Assembly (NCBI RefSeq): GCF_000807855.2
Contig: NZ_JRYR02000001.1
Span: 2,779,285 to 2,843,284 of the forward strand
Direction of reading: 5' to 3'
DNA from: Flammeovirga pacifica
GTDB taxonomy: Bacteria; Bacteroidota; Bacteroidia; Cytophagales; Flammeovirgaceae
DNA: 64,000 bases
The notes under the pieces are model-generated. The model did no database searches and was not told where the DNA came from. It was given only the letters and a program-made list of their open reading frames with translations. The stretch's first letter is position 1. Every line of letters starts with the position of its first letter. This document shows positions 55,545 through 64,000 of this stretch, one piece after another. The position numbers were made by a program, and so were the translations under genes.

Positions 55545-58500
55545 ATAAAGACAGTTCCGCCCACATAACAACAGATAACAATTACTTTAAAATATTCGAA
55601 GACTCCTTTCAAAAAAGTGATCTTCCCAACTTTGGTCTTAATGACAATGGGATAATTGTTTTTTGGAACGAAGCCATGTTAACTTTATCCGATTTTTATC
55701 CTGAAGAAACAATTGGCAAGCACTATTCTGAATATTTTGATATTTTCCATTTCGAGAGAAACTTTTCTTTAAAAGGTCTGACGCAATCGTTAAATGCCAA
55801 AATGCGTAATCGAAATGGTAACGAACTGTTACTCAAAATTGGAGGAACTCATGTATGTCAACAAGGAGTTGATCACGTTTATGTACATGTTCAGAATATC
55901 ACAAAAGAAACTTTTCATGTTCAAGAACTGATCAAAAGTAATACTCTGATGAAGGATATTTTCACTTCATCAAAAGAAATGGTTGTTGTCTTTGATCGAA
56001 AGGGATATATAAAATTTGCTAGCGACCCGTTCAAACAACTCCTTAATCTTACTGATTCAGAATTAAAAAAAATCTTTTTTATTGATTTAGTTCCTAAAGA
56101 ATATCAAGAAAGATTACTGATTAGTTTAAAGCTATCTGAAGAATCTACCTCAGAAAAGAAAATTGAACTTGCTTTTGAACATGAATCCAAAAGAAAAATC
56201 ACTAATTGTCAAATCAGTTTTAAAAAAGATTCAAATGCTTGTTATCAATTACATTTAACAGATATAACTGATAAAAAAAGAAAAGACAGAGAACAAGAAG
56301 TTATCATTACTTTCGCAAAACTGTTACAACAAAACTTTGGGATAAACGATCTCTTTGAGAAAGTTTATCTAGCCATGAAATTAGTTGTAGACATTGAAAG
56401 TTTTATTGTGGTAAGGAAAAAAGTGTTTCATACAGGAATGTATATCGCTTTTAACAATCACACTAGATCCAACAACAAAGCACTAGTACCCGCGTCGGAC
56501 TTTGCACTACAAATGGTAGATGTTTTAAACAGACCGATGTTTATGTATAAAGAAGTCATTGAAAAACTGGCTGATCAATACAATCTAAAACTAGAAAAAG
56601 TACCTGAAATATGGATGGGCTTACCTTTGGTAACCAATAATCAAAAAATGGGTATGATTGTCATTCAATCATTTACCAATAGAAAGGCTTTTAGCAAACC
56701 CGATCTGAACTTATTTGATTTAGCAACAGGACTTTTAGCTGCGGCTATAATTAGAGATCAATCTCAACTTAAAGTAAGAACGCAAAGAGCACAATTAGAA
56801 GCTATTTTTGAAAGTGGTTCTCAAGCAATTTGGACATTCAATAAGAAAGGTGAAATCACTAGGCACAACCAAAGGTTTGCCGATATCATAAAAAAATATT
56901 CCAACCTTGAGTTAATACAAGGAATGTCTATCAGAGATATTCTTCCTCATGAAATGTCTCCTATTGAATTTTGGAAAGAGAAAGTAAGAAATGTTTTTGA
57001 TGGTAAATCAGAATCGTTTGAATTTAAGTTCAATACTTTTGCCAAAGAAGAACAATGGCACTCTATTTCTCTTAACCCTGTAAGAATGCACAGTGGTGAT
57101 GGAGAAATTATTCAAGAAATCGCCGGAGTAACTAAGAATATTACAAATAGAAAGAAAATGGAACTTCACTTAGCAGATAGTGAAGAACTGTTCCGTAATA
57201 TTTTTGAAACATTACAAGATGTATATTTCAGAACTGATTTAGAAGGGAAATTCATCCTTATCTCTCCATCTGTGAAAGAAATGTTAGGAGAAGATCAAAT
57301 GGATGTGGTGGACAAACATGTGACAGAATACTACATTAGTGAGTCACAATTGTCAAGATTAATGAAGGAATTGGCCATCAAAAAATCGGTCAAAAACTAC
57401 GAAAGTACCGTAAGGAATAAAAAAGGTGAGGTAAGATATATTCTATCCAACTTTAGACTGATTTATGATAAAGAAAAGAGACCAAATGGTGTTGAAGGTT
57501 TGGCTCGTGATATCACTCCTATCAAACAATCTGAACATGAATTAAGAGAAGCGAAGGATTTAGCAGAACGTTCTTTAGAAGTTAAACGTCAGTTTTTATC
57601 AAATATGTCTCATGAAATCCGAACACCTATGAATGGTGTAATTGGTATGGTAGACTTATTAAGTACAACAAAACTGACGAAGGAACAAACTAAATATGTT
57701 TCTACTATTAAGCGATCATCAGAAATTTTATTGAATATTCTGAATGATATTCTAGACTTATCAAAAATTGAAGCTGGTAAAATGGAGCTTCGTCCTTTAC
57801 CAATTGATATAAGAACTACGATATCAAAACTGATTGCATTATTCCATCAAAATGCAAAAAATAAAAATACCATCTTAAGCTCGAATGTTAGTAATAATGT
57901 TCCTAATGTTATCCTCGCCGACGAGACAAGATTACTCCAAATTCTATCTAATTTAACCTCAAATGCTATCAAGTTTACTGATGGCGGAACGGTACAAATT
58001 GATGTTAATGGAGTACAAAAATTCAATGGTGTTTATACTCTTATGTTTGATGTAATTGATAATGGTTGTGGTATATCGCCCGAAGGGCAAAAACACCTTT
58101 TCAAACAATTTAGTCAAGTAGAAGAAGATTCTTATAAAAGAACCAAAGGCGGAACAGGTTTAGGCTTATCGATTTCCCAAGAACTCTGTAATATGATGAG
58201 TGGGGATATTGGTGTAGAGTCAGAAGTTGGAGATGGTAGTACTTTTTGGTTTACAATTGAGGTAAAAGAGGTCAATCATCTTACCCCTACTAATATTGCA
58301 GAAGATGTAAAAGAGATATTTTCTCCTAAAATTTCTGTCCAACAGCCTAAGATACTTGTCGTAGATGATAACAGTGTCAATTTAATGGTAGCTGAAAGTA
58401 TTCTGAAAAAAGCAGGATGCAATACCACCACTGCCAATAGTGGCAACCGTACTATTGAGCTTTTATCCGACGGTCATCTATTTGATATGATCTTTATGGA

Positions 58501-59182
58501 TATTCAAATGCCTAATATGAACGGTATGGAAACAACTCAGAAAATACATGAGATGTTTCCTGAGGTAAAAACACCTATTATTGCGATGACGGCTTTTACC
58601 CTTCAGGAAGAACAAGAGGAGTTTATGAAGGCCGGTATGGATGATTTTCTTCCTAAACCGATCAAAGCCCATGATCTTTTACAAAAAGTTGAAAAGATCA
58701 TTACAAAAAACCTTCATACCGATACGAAAAACACTAAGAAGGAAGAGGTTACTGTAGAAGTAATAGAAGAAGATATTATTGAGATTATTAATAACGAGGA
58801 AAAAGCACCAAGAACTGATCTTGATGTTGATGAGAACGGTAATGTTATTATTGATTATTCAATTACGGCTGAATTAGCTAAATATGGAGGAGTAGAATTA
58901 ATCGAATTATCTTTCATGGATTTTATTAATGAAGGTGATCAATTAATTCACGATTTGGTCGAAGCAAAAAACAGAAAGAATGTCGATGAAATAAAATCTA
59001 TAATGCACACTTTTAAAGGAACAGCTGCAACCATAGGAATTATGAAATTGGCAGAAAAAGCAAAACAATCTGAACAAAAATTAAAAGTGTCTGACACAAC
59101 TGGTCTTTGGGATGATATTGATGACGTTTTCTCTCTATATGAGGAATTTAAGTTATCATGGAATAAATATTTAGGACTTTAA
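55541..59182 (+). CDS. Hybrid sensor histidine kinase with response-regulator and Hpt domains
   Basis: 1213 residues, without membrane segments. An N-terminal PAS covers about 15-130 (FKIFEDSFQKSD...NGIIVFWNEAM), a second PAS about 140-245, a GAF-like region about 255-410, then two more PAS domains (about 420-545 and 550-670). HisKA follows with His691 (SHEIRTPMNGVIGMVDLL), HATPase (SNAIKFTDGG; GTGLGLSI), a receiver with phospho-acceptor Asp987 (FMDIQMPNMNG) and the paired VVDDNS, and a C-terminal Hpt with His1156 (HTFKGTAATIG). It thus carries a complete phosphorelay up to the transfer to an unknown separate regulator. Start overlap with the MscS gene suggests it responds to, or adjusts, cell-envelope tension. 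Confidence 0.92.
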   Translation: MNKDSSAHITTDNNYFKIFEDSFQKSDLPNFGLNDNGIIVFWNEAMLTLSDFYPEETIGKHYSEYFDIFHFERNFSLKGLTQSLNAKMRNRNGNELLLKIGGTHVCQQGVDHVYVHVQNITKETFHVQELIKSNTLMKDIFTSSKEMVVVFDRKGYIKFASDPFKQLLNLTDSELKKIFFIDLVPKEYQERLLISLKLSEESTSEKKIELAFEHESKRKITNCQISFKKDSNACYQLHLTDITDKKRKDREQEVIITFAKLLQQNFGINDLFEKVYLAMKLVVDIESFIVVRKKVFHTGMYIAFNNHTRSNNKALVPASDFALQMVDVLNRPMFMYKEVIEKLADQYNLKLEKVPEIWMGLPLVTNNQKMGMIVIQSFTNRKAFSKPDLNLFDLATGLLAAAIIRDQSQLKVRTQRAQLEAIFESGSQAIWTFNKKGEITRHNQRFADIIKKYSNLELIQGMSIRDILPHEMSPIEFWKEKVRNVFDGKSESFEFKFNTFAKEEQWHSISLNPVRMHSGDGEIIQEIAGVTKNITNRKKMELHLADSEELFRNIFETLQDVYFRTDLEGKFILISPSVKEMLGEDQMDVVDKHVTEYYISESQLSRLMKELAIKKSVKNYESTVRNKKGEVRYILSNFRLIYDKEKRPNGVEGLARDITPIKQSEHELREAKDLAERSLEVKRQFLSNMSHEIRTPMNGVIGMVDLLSTTKLTKEQTKYVSTIKRSSEILLNILNDILDLSKIEAGKMELRPLPIDIRTTISKLIALFHQNAKNKNTILSSNVSNNVPNVILADETRLLQILSNLTSNAIKFTDGGTVQIDVNGVQKFNGVYTLMFDVIDNGCGISPEGQKHLFKQFSQVEEDSYKRTKGGTGLGLSISQELCNMMSGDIGVESEVGDGSTFWFTIEVKEVNHLTPTNIAEDVKEIFSPKISVQQPKILVVDDNSVNLMVAESILKKAGCNTTTANSGNRTIELLSDGHLFDMIFMDIQMPNMNGMETTQKIHEMFPEVKTPIIAMTAFTLQEEQEEFMKAGMDDFLPKPIKAHDLLQKVEKIITKNLHTDTKNTKKEEVTVEVIEEDIIEIINNEEKAPRTDLDVDENGNVIIDYSITAELAKYGGVELIELSFMDFINEGDQLIHDLVEAKNRKNVDEIKSIMHTFKGTAATIGIMKLAEKAKQSEQKLKVSDTTGLWDDIDDVFSLYEEFKLSWNKYLGL

Positions 59183-59294
59183 AATTTTCTTGAATAAATT
59201 CACAGCACAATGTTATTCTCATAAAAGAATTATAGAAATGTAACTTTAATGTTTAAAAAACGTTGTGCCTATTAATAAAAATCAAATATACACC

Positions 59295-59714
59295 ATGAAA
59301 AATCACACTAAACTCGGAAGCTTAATTACCTTATTCTTTGCAATATTTCTTTTATCATCTGTTGAATCAAAAGCTCAGGATATTGAAAAAAGAAAACAAT
59401 ATTTAATTAGTAAAGACTGGACCATCACTGAGGTAAAAAGAGAAAAACTAACCAAACAAGAAGTTTACGCTTTAGACGAAGGAAATACACTTCACTTCTC
59501 TATTGACAAGAAATTTGGTTTTAAAAACAATAAAAACGAATATCTTGCAGGCAAATGGGTTATGGCAGGAAAAAAATCCTTACTATTAACCCACGGAAAA
59601 GGAGATGGTTCTTCGGAAACTGCCTCTTCTAGATTCAAAATTATAAGAATTTCTGAAACTAGAATCATCCTCAAAAAATTAGATAAGCCAAAAGGCAAAT
59701 TTGTTTTACAATAA
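59295..59714 (+). CDS. Exported lipocalin-like small protein
   Basis: 139 residues from ATG 59295 (a GTG at 59265 would add ten residues without changing the rest). The signal peptide ends SKAQ. The mature part (KDWTITEVKREKL, LHFSIDKKFGFKNNKNEYLAGKWVMAGKKSLLLT, IIRISETRIILKK) is a run of short beta strands with the 'W-x-I/V ... G-x-W' spacing of lipocalin-like Bacteroidota proteins. Function unknown. It lies 27 nt before the LpoB-like gene on the same strand, so it may be in the same transcript. Confidence 0.6.
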   Translation: MKNHTKLGSLITLFFAIFLLSSVESKAQDIEKRKQYLISKDWTITEVKREKLTKQEVYALDEGNTLHFSIDKKFGFKNNKNEYLAGKWVMAGKKSLLLTHGKGDGSSETASSRFKIIRISETRIILKKLDKPKGKFVLQ

Positions 59715-59741
59715 TTTAATAACTTAAGAATATAGACTATA

Positions 59742-60332
59742 ATGAAGTTTACTAAAACAATCGCATTAGCAATCGCTTTTATATCATTATTGATTGTTGG
59801 ATCATGTTCAAGATCTGTTACACGTATGGACCCTAATCAAGCGGTTGATATTAGTGGACGTTGGAACGATACTGATTCTAAACAAGTATCTAAAGATATG
59901 ATTTCAGATGTGATGAGCCGTCCTTGGTTACCTAACTTTGAAAACTCTAAAAATAGAAAGCCTGTAGTTATTGTAGGTGGAGTAATCAATAAATCTCATG
60001 AGCATATCGAGGCGGAAACCTTTATTAAAGATATCGAACGTGAATTTGTGAACTCTGGAAAAGTTAGAGTAGTAGAAAACGATCAGTTTAGAGCGCAATT
60101 ACGTGCTGAGCAACAGTCACAACAAGTGAATGCTTCTGAGGAAACTCAAAAGAAAATTGCTCAAGAACTTGGTGCTGATTTCATTATGTTCGGAACAATC
60201 AATTCTACTGTTGACCAATTGAAAAAAGAAAAATTAGTAAACTACAAGATCAACTTGGAGTTAGCTGATTTGGAAACTACTGAAAAGGTGTGGATTGGTG
60301 ACAAAGAAATCAAAAAATACATCAAAAACTAG
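59742..60332 (+). CDS. LpoB-like outer-membrane lipoprotein
   Basis: 196 residues with lipobox IVGSC (Cys22). The mature region carries the LpoB family pattern: DISGRWNDTDSKQVSKDM, KPVVIVGGVINKSHEHIEAE, VRVVENDQFRAQLRAEQ and AQELGADFIMFGTINSTVDQ. LpoB in enterobacteria activates the penicillin-binding protein PBP1B from the outer membrane. In Bacteroidota the same family occurs with unknown partners. It is followed, after a hairpin, by a COG3014-like lipoprotein, a pairing also seen elsewhere in the family. Confidence 0.85.
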   Translation: MKFTKTIALAIAFISLLIVGSCSRSVTRMDPNQAVDISGRWNDTDSKQVSKDMISDVMSRPWLPNFENSKNRKPVVIVGGVINKSHEHIEAETFIKDIEREFVNSGKVRVVENDQFRAQLRAEQQSQQVNASEETQKKIAQELGADFIMFGTINSTVDQLKKEKLVNYKINLELADLETTEKVWIGDKEIKKYIKN

Positions 60333-60388
60333 TAACTAATAATAAGTATAGAAACCTCTATACTTCACATTATTAATTACCATAATTT

Positions 60389-60421
60389 CTCCTTACCTCC
60401 AAGTATTTTTGAGGTAAGGAG
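60389..60421 (+). terminator. Hairpin after the LpoB-like gene
   Basis: An 11-12 bp stem (ctccttacctc / gaggtaaggag) with an 11-nt loop. The T-tract only begins about 10 nt later, so it may act as a weak terminator or an mRNA-stabilising structure before the next gene. Confidence 0.55.
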
Positions 60422-60466
60422 ATTTCCTATTTTTTCACTTCAACCTTCCTTTAATTCTTTAAAAGA

Positions 60467-61858
60467 ATGAAGTACTACCTCCGATTTTTTGTTTGTGCCA
60501 TAGTCGCCTGTATAGTGGTAGCTTGTGCCCCTACTTTTTATGAAAAAACTTATGAGTTTAATAAAGCTCTTGCTGAGGGTAACTTTGATGCTGCTGCATT
60601 AATGATGTCTCAAAGTGAGAAGAAAATGAGTAAAGGGCGTCTCGAGTTTCTTTATTTAGTAAACTCTGGTATGGTTGCTTCTCTACAAGATAACTTTGAG
60701 AAAAGTAATCAAGATTTTCAAAAAGCAGATATCTTTATTGAAGATCATAAGAAAAATGCTTTTGAAGAAGGTGGAGCCTTATTATTAAATCCCAACCTAA
60801 CTACTTACCCAGGAGAAGATCATGAAAAATTGATGGTCAATTATTTCAAAGCACTTAATTACCTCGAAATGAGACAATACAACGAAGCACTTGTAGAGTG
60901 TAAACGTATGAATCTTCGTCTCAATCAACTTAGTGATAAATACAAATCCGATAAAAAATACAAAAGAGATGCCTTCATCAATGTAATGATGGGTATCGTT
61001 TATGAAGCATTCAATGACCCCAACAATGCTTTCATTGCTTATCGTAATGCTTTAGATATCTATCAAAATGATTACGCTAAGCTATTCAAAATGCCTGTTC
61101 CAGATCAATTAAAGTTTGATTTAATTAGAACGGCTAGAGAAACTGGGTTATACGATGAAGCCGATAAGTATGCTACTCAATTTGGAATGGATTTCCAAAA
61201 AGATGATAGTTATGCGCACCTCACACTTTTATGGAATAATGGTATGTCTCCTGTAAAAGCTGAATGGGGAGTTAATTTTGCTATTATTCAAGGAAGTAAT
61301 GGATATGTTACTTTTGTCAATAAAGAATTAGGATTGAGCTTCCCTTTCTATTGTGGAAATGATATGCCCGCTGTAACATGGATTAAAGCTGTGTTCCCTA
61401 AATATGTGGAGCGTAAAAATTTTTATAAACATGCTCGTCTTGTTGGTGCTGATAATATTGCCTATAAATTTTCTCATGCAGAAAATATCAATGCGATATC
61501 TTTTAAGGTACTAGAAGAAAGAATGCTATTAGAGTTTTCTAAATCTTTATTAAGAGTAGCAATGAAACAAAGTATTGCAGCAAGAGTAGGGCAAGAAAAT
61601 GAAGGTTTAGGTGCTGCTTTAAGTATATTAGGTTCTGCATCAGAATCTGCTGATACTCGATCTTGGCAATCTCTCCCTAGAGATATTTCTTACACAAGAA
61701 TTCCTTTAAAAGAAGGGCAAACTTCTGTAGAAATCATTTTAACTAATGACAAAGGTGTTGAAGAGAAAAAAACGATTCCTTTGCCTCAATTTGGAAAAGG
61801 AGAAAACGTAGTTTTACCTTATTACAGTTTAGCGTCTTATGCTGCTAAAGCATATTAA
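60467..61858 (+). CDS. COG3014-like lipoprotein with helical repeats
   Basis: 463 residues with lipobox VVAC (Cys20). The N-terminal half is helical and TPR-like (YEFNKALAEGNFDAAALMM; LNYLEMRQYNEALVECKRMN; AFINVMMGIVYEAFNDPNNAFIAYRNAL). The second half is less regular, ending in a beta-rich stretch (TSVEIILTNDKGVEEKKTIPLPQF). The layout matches the COG3014 lipoproteins that sit beside LpoB-like genes in many bacteria. A role in envelope or peptidoglycan synthesis is inferred from that pairing only. Confidence 0.75.
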   Translation: MKYYLRFFVCAIVACIVVACAPTFYEKTYEFNKALAEGNFDAAALMMSQSEKKMSKGRLEFLYLVNSGMVASLQDNFEKSNQDFQKADIFIEDHKKNAFEEGGALLLNPNLTTYPGEDHEKLMVNYFKALNYLEMRQYNEALVECKRMNLRLNQLSDKYKSDKKYKRDAFINVMMGIVYEAFNDPNNAFIAYRNALDIYQNDYAKLFKMPVPDQLKFDLIRTARETGLYDEADKYATQFGMDFQKDDSYAHLTLLWNNGMSPVKAEWGVNFAIIQGSNGYVTFVNKELGLSFPFYCGNDMPAVTWIKAVFPKYVERKNFYKHARLVGADNIAYKFSHAENINAISFKVLEERMLLEFSKSLLRVAMKQSIAARVGQENEGLGAALSILGSASESADTRSWQSLPRDISYTRIPLKEGQTSVEIILTNDKGVEEKKTIPLPQFGKGENVVLPYYSLASYAAKAY

Positions 61859-61881
61859 TACACTAACATAATTAGAAAATG

Positions 61882-61909
61882 GAGGCTGTACTAATCATAG
61901 TACAGCCTC
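61882..61909 (+). terminator. Terminator of the LpoB/COG3014 group
   Basis: An 11-bp perfect stem (gaggctgtact / agtacagcctc) with a 6-nt loop and T7, 23 nt after the stop. Confidence 0.93.
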
Positions 61910-62042
61910 TTTTTTTATTTATATCAGATAACAATATGTAGCTTATTCATTATATTTTGAAGATTTCGATTTAATTTACAGTTTTACATTCTCAGTGATC
62001 ACCTGAGTTCGAAAAAATCAATTCAATTTCGATTACAAACAG

Positions 62043-63503
62043 ATGAATATTACAGCTTATCAAAGTTTCTTTATATATACGGGGTATGTTATTCTCCTAT
62101 TTATCATTTCATACTTTACTAACAAAACCAACTCCACTACTTCCTTTTTTAACGGGAACAAGAAATCACCTTGGTACGCAGTGGCCTATGGAATGATTGG
62201 TACTACATTATCTGGGGTAACTTTTATTTCGCTACCAGGTATTGTTAAAGCAGCTGGTTTCTCTTATTTACAAATGAGTTTAGGTTATGTCGTAGGTTAC
62301 TTAGTAATAGCTTACGTACTAATGCCTATTTATTATAAGCATCAATTGATATCTATTTACGGTTACTTAGAAAACCGATTTAATAGTATTGCCTATAAAA
62401 CAGGGTCAGCCTTCTTTTTATTATCTAGAAGTTTGCAAGCTGCAGGAAAATTGTTTTTGATGGCTACAGTACTTCAAACTTTTATTTTTGATCCATTACA
62501 TCTTCCTTTTACAATTAATGCTGCTTTTCTATTGTTGATTATTAGTTTATACACACTAAAAGGGGGTATTAAAACCGTAGTTTGGACGGATACACTTCAA
62601 ACTACTTTTATGATTCTAGCCGGTGTTTTCACATTAGTTCTTATTTCTAATAGTTTAGATACCTCATTATTTAGTCTTTGGAACAGAGTAATTGATGAAG
62701 GAACCTATACAAAAGTTTTCAACTGGGATGTAAATAGTAGTGGCTATTTCTGGAAACAATTTATTTCTGGAGCATTTATCGTAATTGTCATGACGGGATT
62801 GGATCAAGATATGATGCAGAAAAGTTTAACCATAAAATCATTAAAAAAATCTCAATTGAATATGGTTAGTTTTAGTATCGTGCTTTTATTCACCATCTCA
62901 TTATTCTTAATACTCGGTGCTTTTTTATATACTTTTGCTACAGATATAGGTTTAGAGTTCCCTTCAAAATCAGATCAATTATACCCTTTAATCGCTCAAC
63001 AAAAATTAGGTTTTGTGGGTGCTTGTATATTTTTATTAGGTGTAATAGCAGCTGCATTCTCAAGTGCCGATTCTGCCATTACCTCTTTAACAACAGCTTT
63101 ATGTATCGACTTTTTAGGATTTAATTCTGATAGTCTAAAAAGTACTAAAGCAGAAAGTATCAAAAAAGGAGTACATCTTGGCTTTGCCCTCCTACTTTTC
63201 TTATTAGTTATCTATTTTGAAGCGATTAATGATACCAATGCTTTAGACACCATCTTGAAATTAGCTACGTATACCTATGGTCCTTTATTAGGATTATATG
63301 CCTTTGGAATTATGATGAACGAGAAGTTTCAGCCAAAGTTTATACCACTAATTTGTATTATTTCACCGCTTCTTTGTTATTTTTTACAAACAAATTCTGA
63401 AAACTTGTTGAATGGGTACAAATTTGGATATGAATTATTACTACTAAATGGAACATTCACATTTATAGGACTGTTTTTTAGTAGTTTACCTTTAAAGAAA
63501 TAA
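62043..63503 (+). CDS. Sodium:solute symporter (SSS family)
   Basis: A 486-residue membrane transporter with about 13 hydrophobic helices. The SSS hallmarks are the early GTTLSGVTFISLPG (sodium site region), LKGGIKTVVWTDTLQTTFMILAG and MTGLDQDMMQKSL; the later AAFSSADSAITSLTTALCIDF carries the second-site Ser/Ser-Ala-Asp pattern. Relatives carry sugars, sialic acid, amino acids or vitamins, and nothing here decides between them. A possible clue is the gene of unknown function that starts 71 nt behind it. Confidence 0.92.
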   Translation: MNITAYQSFFIYTGYVILLFIISYFTNKTNSTTSFFNGNKKSPWYAVAYGMIGTTLSGVTFISLPGIVKAAGFSYLQMSLGYVVGYLVIAYVLMPIYYKHQLISIYGYLENRFNSIAYKTGSAFFLLSRSLQAAGKLFLMATVLQTFIFDPLHLPFTINAAFLLLIISLYTLKGGIKTVVWTDTLQTTFMILAGVFTLVLISNSLDTSLFSLWNRVIDEGTYTKVFNWDVNSSGYFWKQFISGAFIVIVMTGLDQDMMQKSLTIKSLKKSQLNMVSFSIVLLFTISLFLILGAFLYTFATDIGLEFPSKSDQLYPLIAQQKLGFVGACIFLLGVIAAAFSSADSAITSLTTALCIDFLGFNSDSLKSTKAESIKKGVHLGFALLLFLLVIYFEAINDTNALDTILKLATYTYGPLLGLYAFGIMMNEKFQPKFIPLICIISPLLCYFLQTNSENLLNGYKFGYELLLLNGTFTFIGLFFSSLPLKK

Positions 63504-63574
63504 ACTTTCATCACAATCAAATTAAACATAAAAGGTAATATTCTAGTTTAATAATTAACAAGTAACGACAAGCT

Positions 63575-64000
63575 ATGAAATCAATATATTTCATGATGAT
63601 TAGTGTTGTCATTGGATTAACTACCACAAATAACTTTCTAAGTCTAGATAATTATGACTTAAAGAAAATAATTCACTTGGATTCTAAGGCTGCTAAAAAG
63701 TCGATTAAAGTATCTGGGATTAATACGAATTTATCTCAACCTATTCATGGAGAGTTAGGTAACTTTGACAACATTTATATTAAAATATCAAGTACAAATT
63801 CTATATCATTATTAGACATAGAACACGACGGCTTTACTGTGCATGCAGCAGATCAAAAAGAGAGTAATGAAAATGTAAATCTAATTGGATTAACTTTCCC
63901 GCTGAAACATCAAAAAGCAACCATTTTAAACCTTAGAAAATTTATTAATCATTCTATAAAAAAGAAAGGCAACCACATTGTCAAAATCAAATTATGCAAT
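63575..64000 (+). CDS. Unknown exported protein, 3' end outside window
   Basis: Open for 142 codons from ATG 63575 to the window edge with no stop. The N-terminus (MKSIYFMMISVVIGLTTTN) is a probable signal peptide; a mixed beta-looking sequence follows (IIHLDSKAAKKSIKVSG; GELGNFDNIYIKISSTN). I do not recognise a family in this part. It lies 71 nt after the symporter on the same strand and may be co-transcribed. Confidence 0.6.
   Translation, partial: MKSIYFMMISVVIGLTTTNNFLSLDNYDLKKIIHLDSKAAKKSIKVSGINTNLSQPIHGELGNFDNIYIKISSTNSISLLDIEHDGFTVHAADQKESNENVNLIGLTFPLKHQKATILNLRKFINHSIKKKGNHIVKIKLCN

Noticed and set aside
1-64000. tRNA, rRNA, CRISPR array, insertion sequence, prophage or toxin-antitoxin module
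   Set aside because: I looked through the intergenic gaps and found no cloverleaf, repeat-spacer pattern, transposase, integrase or paired small genes.

Overview
The window reads as ordinary chromosome of a low-GC member of the Bacteroidota, most likely a Cytophagales/Flammeovirgaceae-type bacterium. The reasons are a SusC/SusD pair, a type IX secretion (T9SS) C-terminal sorting domain, a PorQ homologue, a DUF2723 membrane protein, and promoters of the Bacteroidota type (TTG, about 20 bp, then TAnnTTTG). Shine-Dalgarno sequences are largely absent. The genus cannot be fixed from this sequence. I saw no rRNA, tRNA, CRISPR array, insertion sequence or prophage.

Layout. 1-434 is the end of an outer-membrane beta-barrel gene. 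557-9772 (minus) is a SusC-SusD-lipoprotein-subtilase operon that looks like a protein or peptide utilisation locus. 10156-13849 (minus) holds hslU, porQ and an M16 peptidase, divergent from ruvB at 13947. A TPR/SpoIIE-phosphatase lipoprotein and glpK follow. 19137-24920 is an HAE1-type multidrug RND efflux operon (adaptor, pump, outer-membrane channel). 25035-29139 (minus) has a DUF1573 protein, a small membrane protein and a GH31 alpha-glucosidase. 29325-31057 couples a 2-hydroxyacid dehydrogenase to a methyltransferase. 31189-37361 is a heavy-metal czcCBA-type efflux operon with a small acidic leader protein. Behind it lie a PAS histidine kinase and an AraC regulator fused to a heavy-metal-binding-like domain. 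40231-41761 is trhP (tRNA hydroxylation) with a ferredoxin.

41856-46856 (minus) is the most interesting stretch. It holds a small secreted protein, a DcaP-like porin, a frameshifted partial copy of a serine hydrolase, the complete serine hydrolase and an AraC regulator. Three of these genes share one promoter architecture: two direct repeats exactly 21 bp apart, with a -7 box exactly 28 bp from the start of the proximal repeat. This looks like a single AraC-controlled regulon that has not been pointed out by gene content alone.

47132-51969 (minus) has a fatty-acid desaturase, a large DUF2723 protein (possible protein O-mannosyltransferase) and a HAD phosphatase. 52089-59182 has two paralogous MscS channels sharing an unusual periplasmic N-terminal domain. 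The second overlaps, by ATGA, a 1213-residue hybrid histidine kinase. 59295-61858 is a cell-envelope group (lipocalin-like secreted protein, LpoB-like lipoprotein, COG3014-like lipoprotein). The window ends with a sodium:solute symporter and the start of an unknown gene.
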